From the NCBI GenBank assembly GCA_904501985.1, contig CAJGCT010000051.1:1-10994 (forward strand): a stretch of DNA of 10,994 bases, read 5' to 3'. Position numbers and translations under genes: made by a program. Source of the stretch: an uncultured Clostridia bacterium. Its GTDB lineage: Bacteria; Bacillota; Clostridia; Oscillospirales; CAG-272. This document shows, in pieces, positions 7,530 to 10,994 of the stretch. Each line of letters starts with the position of its first letter. The stretch's first letter is position 1. The notes under the pieces were generated by a model. The model was not told the origin of the DNA. It ran no database searches and saw only the letters and a list, made by a program, of their open reading frames with translations.

Positions 7530-8597
7530 TCACTCTGCACCTGCAAGCTTTGCCGCCGTATCGGCAGTAGCGAGGGCAGTCAGCATTTCGTCAATGTCGC
7601 CGTTAAGGAACTGTTCAAGGGAATGAAGCGTAACACCGATTCTGTGGTCGGTAACACGGCTCTGCGGATAGTTGTAGGTGCGGATACGCTCACTGCGGTC
7701 GCCCGTACCTACCTGACTCTTTCGCTCAGAAGCGATCTTTGCATCCTGCTCCGCCTGCTTCATATCGTAAAGCTTGGTACGCAGAAGCTTCATCGCCTTG
7801 TCGCGGTTTTTGAACTGCGAGCGCTCATCCTGGCACTCGATAACGATGCCCGTAGGCTTGTGGAGAAGTCTTATGGCGGATTCGGTCTTGTTGACGTGCT
7901 GACCGCCCGCACCGCTTGATTTTATAGTCTCAATCTCAAGATCGGACTGATTTATTTCAATTTCCACGTCCTCGGCTTCGGGAAGCACCGCAACAGTTGC
8001 GGTGGACGTCTGAATACGTCCCTGTGACTCGGTGACAGGCACACGCTGTACACGGTGAACGCCCGATTCGAACTTAAGGCGCGAATAAGCGCCGTCGCCC
8101 TCTACCATAAAGGAAACCTCTTTAAATCCGCCAAGCTCGGTCTCGTTTGCGGAAAGAAGCTCGGTCTTCCAGCCGACCGATGCGGCATACATATTGTACA
8201 TACGGTAAAGCACATATGCAAAAAGAGCCGCTTCTTCACCGCCTGCACCGCCGCGTATCTCGATGATAACGTTTTTATCATCGTTGGGGTCGCGCGGCAG
8301 AAGCAATATCTGAAGCTCTTTTTCGATCTCCGGAAGCTTTTCCTTAAGCACAGAAAGCTCCGCGCGCACCATTTCCTCCATATCGGCATCAAGCTTTTCG
8401 GAGAGCATCTCCTCAGCTTCCGCTATCTGGGACTCGGCGGCAGTATACTCACGGTATTTTTCGATAATGGGAGTAAGACGCTTATGCTCACGCATGAGCT
8501 TCGTGTACTTCTCGTTGTCGCACACGACCTCCGGAAGCATAAGCTCCTCGGACATTTTATTATAGTTTTCTTCGGTAATTTTAAGCTTTTCAAACAT
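7530..8597 (-). CDS. prfA: Peptide chain release factor 1 (RF1)
   Basis: A 355-residue class I release factor, the normal RF1 length. It recognises UAA and UAG in the ribosomal A site and triggers hydrolysis of peptidyl-tRNA. The codon-reading tripeptide is PVT (187-189, in RVQRVPVTESQGR), the RF1-type P-x-T and not the SPF of RF2. The catalytic GGQ is at 231-233 (SSGAGGQHVNKTES), whose Gln is methylated by PrmC in bacteria. The N-terminal coiled domain covers about 1-100, and domain 2 starts around 110 with IEIRGGAGGEEA. The ATG at 8597 has AAGGAA eight bases upstream. It follows a 158-bp spacer, so it is the probable first gene of the prfA-sua5-parC-esterase-MATE-DUF2974 unit. The prmC gene, often next to prfA in Firmicutes, is not here. 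No frameshift or missing motif was seen. Confidence 0.97.
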   Translation of the reverse strand: MFEKLKITEENYNKMSEELMLPEVVCDNEKYTKLMREHKRLTPIIEKYREYTAAESQIAEAEEMLSEKLDADMEEMVRAELSVLKEKLPEIEKELQILLLPRDPNDDKNVIIEIRGGAGGEEAALFAYVLYRMYNMYAASVGWKTELLSANETELGGFKEVSFMVEGDGAYSRLKFESGVHRVQRVPVTESQGRIQTSTATVAVLPEAEDVEIEINQSDLEIETIKSSGAGGQHVNKTESAIRLLHKPTGIVIECQDERSQFKNRDKAMKLLRTKLYDMKQAEQDAKIASERKSQVGTGDRSERIRTYNYPQSRVTDHRIGVTLHSLEQFLNGDIDEMLTALATADTAAKLAGAE

Positions 8598-8755
8598 ATA
8601 AAGATTTCCTTAAAATATAAATTATTCAACCTGCGCTAAACACCGTAGGGCGGTGGCTTACTCCCACCGTTTCGCGTCAAGTTTGGGCAAATTTCGGCAG
8701 GAGCAAGCCCCTGCCCTACAAGATGGGCGTAAAATCCAACAAAATGGGCGTTTAA
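8598..8755. other. 158-bp spacer upstream of prfA, holding repeats and the probable prfA promoter region
   Basis: This is the only sizeable intergenic gap on the minus strand. From right to left it holds two 14-nt direct repeats (8723-8757), an inverted-repeat element (8645-8719), and an AT-rich leader (8598-8630) just ahead of the prfA Shine-Dalgarno. The AT-rich part includes TATATT about 17 bases before the start codon's ribosome site on the minus strand, but I see no matching -35 at proper spacing, so I do not place a promoter. There is no intrinsic terminator with a U-tract after the transporter gene; read-through or factor-dependent termination is possible. Confidence 0.5.
8645..8719. 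repeat. 75-bp imperfect inverted-repeat element (MITE/REP-like)
   Basis: Two 24-bp arms, 8645-8668 and 8696-8719, are inverted copies of each other with 19 of 24 positions matching. Both ends begin GTAGGGC when read inward. The arms flank a 27-bp centre that holds GTTTGGGCAAATTT. Each arm can also fold alone: CGGTGG (8651-8656) with CCACCG (8664-8669) on the left, and GGCAGG (8696-8701) with CCTGCC (8710-8715) on the right. The terminal TA dinucleotides (8646-8647 and 8717-8718) would suit a TA target-site element. It has no coding capacity. The structure is that of a small non-autonomous mobile or REP-type repeat; whether it is multi-copy cannot be told from one window. Confidence 0.65.
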
Positions 8756-8757
8756 TC
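8723..8757. repeat. Pair of 14-nt direct repeats overlapping the transporter stop codon
   Basis: ATGGGCGTAAAATC (8723-8736) and ATGGGCGTTTAATC (8744-8757) match at 12 of 14 positions with a 21-bp period. The second copy runs into the TGA stop of the ArsP_2-type gene (8756-8758). They sit immediately outside the inverted-repeat element. They could be a protein-binding pair or the trace of a small duplication or insertion. Confidence 0.5.
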
Positions 8758-9652
8758 ACATTATAAGCTCAATCACAACGCCAAGCAAAGCCGACATTGC
8801 ATATATAATGCCAATAAGCGAAAGATTCTGTTTCATGCTTCGGTTTACACGCAGGAGCACCAGAATACCCACACCTGCGCCTGCACAAAGTGCCGCCGCA
8901 AGGGAGCCGAAGCCAAGTGCGCCCGAAATAAACAGCTCAGTTGTAATAACACTTGCCGCGCAGTTTGGAATAAGTCCGAAAAGTGCGGAAAGCACAGGCT
9001 GAAAAACGCTGTCGGTCATAAGAATCGCCGAAAGCTTGTCCTCGCCCACAACACCAATAAGAGCGTGCAGGACAAAGCTGGTTATAAACACAAAGAGAAA
9101 GATAGCCAGCGTCCTGCGTATCGCCGCTGACAGTATGCCGCGGTTTGAATCACAGTGACTGCAATGATGGTGTTCTCCGCCCTCGTGAGTATGCTCACTG
9201 CCGTGACGGTGGTGCTCGTGAGTCTTAATCTTGTCAAGCTTTGTGAGCTTAAAGATTCCGTTCACGGCAAATCCCACGATCACGGCATAAACAAACTTCA
9301 AAGCGAGCATGGGGATAAACCATTTCACGCTGGATGGATTTGATATGAGTATGGGAAACGCCTCGTCCGATGTGGCGACAAACACCGCCGCCACAGTACC
9401 TGCGGTTATAAGCCGCTCAGAGTAAAGATTCGCCGCCGCAACGGAAAATCCACACTGCGGGAAAAGTCCCAGAGCCGCCGCAGCAGGAATGCCCAGAGTC
9501 TTGTTTGCAAGTGCCGCGCGCAGTCTGTCCATTGCCTTGTGCTCGATTATTTCGATAACAAGATACACAATGAACAAAAGCGGAAGCATATACCATGTAT
9601 GTTCTGCGGTATGAAGTGCCGCATGGGAAAGCTCGTCTAATATTTCCGCCAT
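8756..9652 (-). CDS. ArsP_2-family membrane exporter with His-rich loop (putative Mn/heavy-metal transporter)
   Basis: A 298-residue membrane protein of the putative heavy-metal exporter family ArsP_2 (often annotated as putative manganese transporter or arsenic efflux protein). About eight to ten hydrophobic segments form two related halves. Each half carries a P-x-C-x-x-S motif in a membrane context: PQCGFS at 65-70 and PNCAAS at 229-234, both preceded by LGLF or FGLI-like residues. The loop between them (about 140-170) is soluble and contains ten His and two Cys in residues 145-167, ending HHHCSHC, which looks like a metal-binding site. The ATG at 9652 is 3 bp beyond the galM stop and has no good Shine-Dalgarno, so it probably depends on galM translation. 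There is no room for a yybP-ykoY Mn riboswitch directly in front. The metal carried is not known from sequence; Mn, Zn, Ni/Co or arsenical are open options. Confidence 0.83.
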   Translation of the reverse strand: MAEILDELSHAALHTAEHTWYMLPLLFIVYLVIEIIEHKAMDRLRAALANKTLGIPAAAALGLFPQCGFSVAAANLYSERLITAGTVAAVFVATSDEAFPILISNPSSVKWFIPMLALKFVYAVIVGFAVNGIFKLTKLDKIKTHEHHRHGSEHTHEGGEHHHCSHCDSNRGILSAAIRRTLAIFLFVFITSFVLHALIGVVGEDKLSAILMTDSVFQPVLSALFGLIPNCAASVITTELFISGALGFGSLAAALCAGAGVGILVLLRVNRSMKQNLSLIGIIYAMSALLGVVIELIM

Positions 9653-9655
9653 ATT

Positions 9656-10711
9656 TTATTTAACACCGAATGCGTATACGGTGGTAGTGTCGTACTTCTC
9701 ACCTGCGCACAGCTTTGTGGTGGGGAAATTGTCGTGATTGGGGCTGTCGGGTGCGTGCTGAGTCTCAAGGCAGATGGCAAGACGGCGCTCCTGCTTCATA
9801 CCGCCCTTCATGGGTACAGGATCGGTCATCATATTGCCGGAATAAAGCTGTACACCGGGCTGATCGGTGTATACGGTCATTACTCTGCCCGATTTTTCAT
9901 CGTACATTTCCGCCTGACGTCTTAAAGTGCCGTCCCAGGTCTTAAAAATAAAGTTATGGTCGTATCCGCCGCCAAATGCAAGCTGAACATCGTCCTTTTC
10001 GATATCGTCGCCAAGCTTCTTTGAGGTGTTAAAGTCAAAGGGCGTGCCGGCTGCGGGATATTCCTTGCCTGTAGGGATAAAATCGCCGTCGATTTCGGTT
10101 ATTGCATCGGAATCTACCCACAGATACTGAGAAAGCACAGAACCGGAATTGAATCCTGCAAGGTTGAAGTAGCTGTGGTTTGTCATATTGATAACGGTGT
10201 CCTTGTCGGAAACTGCCTCGTAGTGTATCTTAAGCTCATTTTTATCGGTAAGAGTGTATGTTACCTTAACCTCAAGGCGGCCGGGGTAATTCTCCTCGCC
10301 GTCCTCGCTTACAAGACCGAGAATAAGTCCGCACTCACCGGCAGTCTCAAAAGGCACAACATCCCATATCTTCTGATTGAAGCCTACATTGCCGCCGTGA
10401 AGATGACGGTTTGCATCGTTGCAGGCAAGCTGATAGGTAACGCCGTTAAGTGTGAATCTTCCGTCCTTGATACGGTTTCCGTAACGTCCGATAAGAGCAC
10501 CCTGATATCCGCCACCGGTAAGGTATCCCTCAACGCTGTCAAAGCCGCAGATAACGTCTGCCATATTTCCGTTGCGGTCAGGCATCTCGATTTTTCTGAG
10601 AATACCGCCCATAGAGAGCACCTGCACAGATGCGCCGTTTTTATTTGTGAGCGTATATGCATATACCTCGCATCCACAAGGCTTTTTTCCGAAAAGTTCT
10701 TTTGTTATCAT
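9656..10711 (-). CDS. galM: Aldose 1-epimerase (mutarotase)
   Basis: A 351-residue galactose mutarotase-like protein of usual length, interconverting beta- and alpha-anomers of galactose and glucose so that alpha-galactose can enter the Leloir pathway. It is cytoplasmic, with no signal peptide. Catalytic and binding residues expected for the family are present: the RYGNRI segment (76-81), LHGG with His105, NHSYFNL with His179 (the usual general acid), GYDHNF with Asp251, and LETQ with Glu316 (the usual general base). The ATG at 10711 has AGAGGA seven bases upstream. It lies 27 bp after galE and 3 bp before the ArsP_2-type gene, so galE-galM-transporter reads as one operon. No galK or galT is visible, though upstream genes beyond the window may supply them. 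No anomaly was seen in the coding sequence. Confidence 0.95.
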   Translation of the reverse strand: MITKELFGKKPCGCEVYAYTLTNKNGASVQVLSMGGILRKIEMPDRNGNMADVICGFDSVEGYLTGGGYQGALIGRYGNRIKDGRFTLNGVTYQLACNDANRHLHGGNVGFNQKIWDVVPFETAGECGLILGLVSEDGEENYPGRLEVKVTYTLTDKNELKIHYEAVSDKDTVINMTNHSYFNLAGFNSGSVLSQYLWVDSDAITEIDGDFIPTGKEYPAAGTPFDFNTSKKLGDDIEKDDVQLAFGGGYDHNFIFKTWDGTLRRQAEMYDEKSGRVMTVYTDQPGVQLYSGNMMTDPVPMKGGMKQERRLAICLETQHAPDSPNHDNFPTTKLCAGEKYDTTTVYAFGVK

Positions 10712-10718
10712 GATTTTG

Positions 10719-10724
10719 TCCTCT
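10719..10724 (-). promoter_or_regulatory. Strong Shine-Dalgarno site of galM
   Basis: AGAGGA on the minus strand lies seven bases before the galM ATG in the 27-bp gap after galE, and confirms that start. Confidence 0.65.
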
Positions 10725-10738
10725 TTTGGTTATTTTAA

Positions 10739-10994
10739 TTACTCGCCGTAGCCGCCGGGATTCTTGGTCTGCCAATTTGCGCTGTCGCGGCACATCTGCT
10801 CAATACCGAACTCCGCCTGCCAACCAAGAATCTCACGCGCCTTGGTGGGATCGGCATAACACTCGTCAATGTCACCGGGACGCCTCGGAGCGATCTTGTA
10901 GTTGATCTTCTTGCCGGTTGCCGCCTCATAAGCCTTTACTATGTCAAGCACAGAGTAGCCGTGACCTGTACCGATGTTGAATACGTCACATCCG
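10739..10994 (-). CDS. galE: UDP-glucose 4-epimerase, C-terminal fragment (5' end outside window)
   Basis: Only the last 85 residues or so are in the window; the frame stays open to the right edge. GalE, an NAD-dependent short-chain dehydrogenase/reductase-type enzyme, interconverts UDP-galactose and UDP-glucose. The visible part is the C-terminal substrate-binding lobe with typical GalE signatures: FNIGTGHGYSVLDIVKAYE, then PRRPGDIDECYADPTKAREILGW, then a tail with MCRDSANWQ and NPGGYGE. The Arg-Arg-Pro-Gly-Asp loop contacts the nucleotide-sugar in the family. The TAA stop is at 10739-10741, 27 bp before galM. The NAD-binding Rossmann part and the Tyr-x-x-x-Lys site lie outside. Related NDP-sugar epimerases share parts of this tail, but the combination with galM makes GalE the clear choice. 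Confidence 0.94.
   Translation of the reverse strand, partial: GCDVFNIGTGHGYSVLDIVKAYEAATGKKINYKIAPRRPGDIDECYADPTKAREILGWQAEFGIEQMCRDSANWQTKNPGGYGE

Noticed and set aside
7523..7546. A TTG start for sua5 at 7546 giving an 8-residue longer protein
   Set aside because: It would overlap the prfA end and lacks a ribosome site. Homologues begin close to the MMNTLV position, so the ATG at 7522 (or 7519) is preferred.
8055..8639. A 194-codon plus-strand frame antisense to prfA
   Set aside because: It mirrors a fully conserved RF1 gene, shows no family signature, and runs on into the repeat spacer.
8598..8645. A sigma-A promoter for prfA in the AT-rich leader (TTGAAT and TATATT on the minus strand)
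   Set aside because: The two hexamers nearly touch, and at 16-18 bp spacing neither has an acceptable partner. A promoter is expected here but I cannot place it.
9653..9655. Possible yybP-ykoY (Mn) riboswitch ahead of the ArsP_2-type exporter
   Set aside because: Only 3 bp lie between galM and the exporter, so there is no space for a leader. Any such element would have to be ahead of galE, outside the window.
10175..10738. A 187-codon plus-strand frame antisense to galM
   Set aside because: galM on the minus strand has all catalytic residues. The antisense product looks like random hydrophobic sequence.

Overview
The window looks like a piece of chromosome from a Clostridia-type Firmicute, most likely a gut-associated Oscillospirales/Ruminococcaceae-like lineage. 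The reasons are the gene set (a clostridial-style citramalate synthase, a single-gene ParC-like topoisomerase, a DUF2974/Mbeg1-like hydrolase, an ArsP_2-family transporter), strong AGGAG-type Shine-Dalgarno sites, use of GTG starts, moderate GC, and tight same-strand packing of genes. The taxonomic placement is an inference from protein character, not from a database match.

Layout. Bases 1-822 on the plus strand hold the 3' half of a citramalate synthase (cimA), followed by two consecutive intrinsic terminators (827-852 and 865-898). The second one lies inside the 3' end of the convergent gene. Everything else is on the minus strand. In transcription order, from the right edge: galE (3' end only), galM, an ArsP_2-type metal exporter with a histidine-rich loop, a 158-bp spacer with an inverted-repeat element and a pair of short direct repeats, then prfA, sua5/ywlC, a parC-like topoisomerase subunit, an alpha/beta hydrolase, a MATE-family efflux protein, and a DUF2974 alpha/beta hydrolase. 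Gaps within the galE-galM-transporter block are 27 and 3 bp; within the prfA-to-DUF2974 block they are 0-32 bp. The minus strand therefore looks like two transcription units separated by the 8598-8755 spacer. The stretch contains no gene-free region over 300 bp.

Function. galE and galM are Leloir-pathway galactose enzymes: GalM supplies alpha-galactose and GalE interconverts UDP-galactose and UDP-glucose. The metal exporter is appended to them with 3 bp spacing. The second block mixes core information processing (translation release factor 1, the first step of tRNA t6A synthesis, DNA decatenation) with two hydrolases and a drug/cation antiporter. CimA makes citramalate from pyruvate and acetyl-CoA for isoleucine synthesis.

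The region is mainly ordinary core chromosome. I did not find a new defence, mobile or secretion system. The points most worth a second look are the tandem terminator nested in the opposing gene, the MITE/REP-like repeat, the quinolone-determining residues of the ParC-like protein, and the His-rich exporter attached to the galactose genes.
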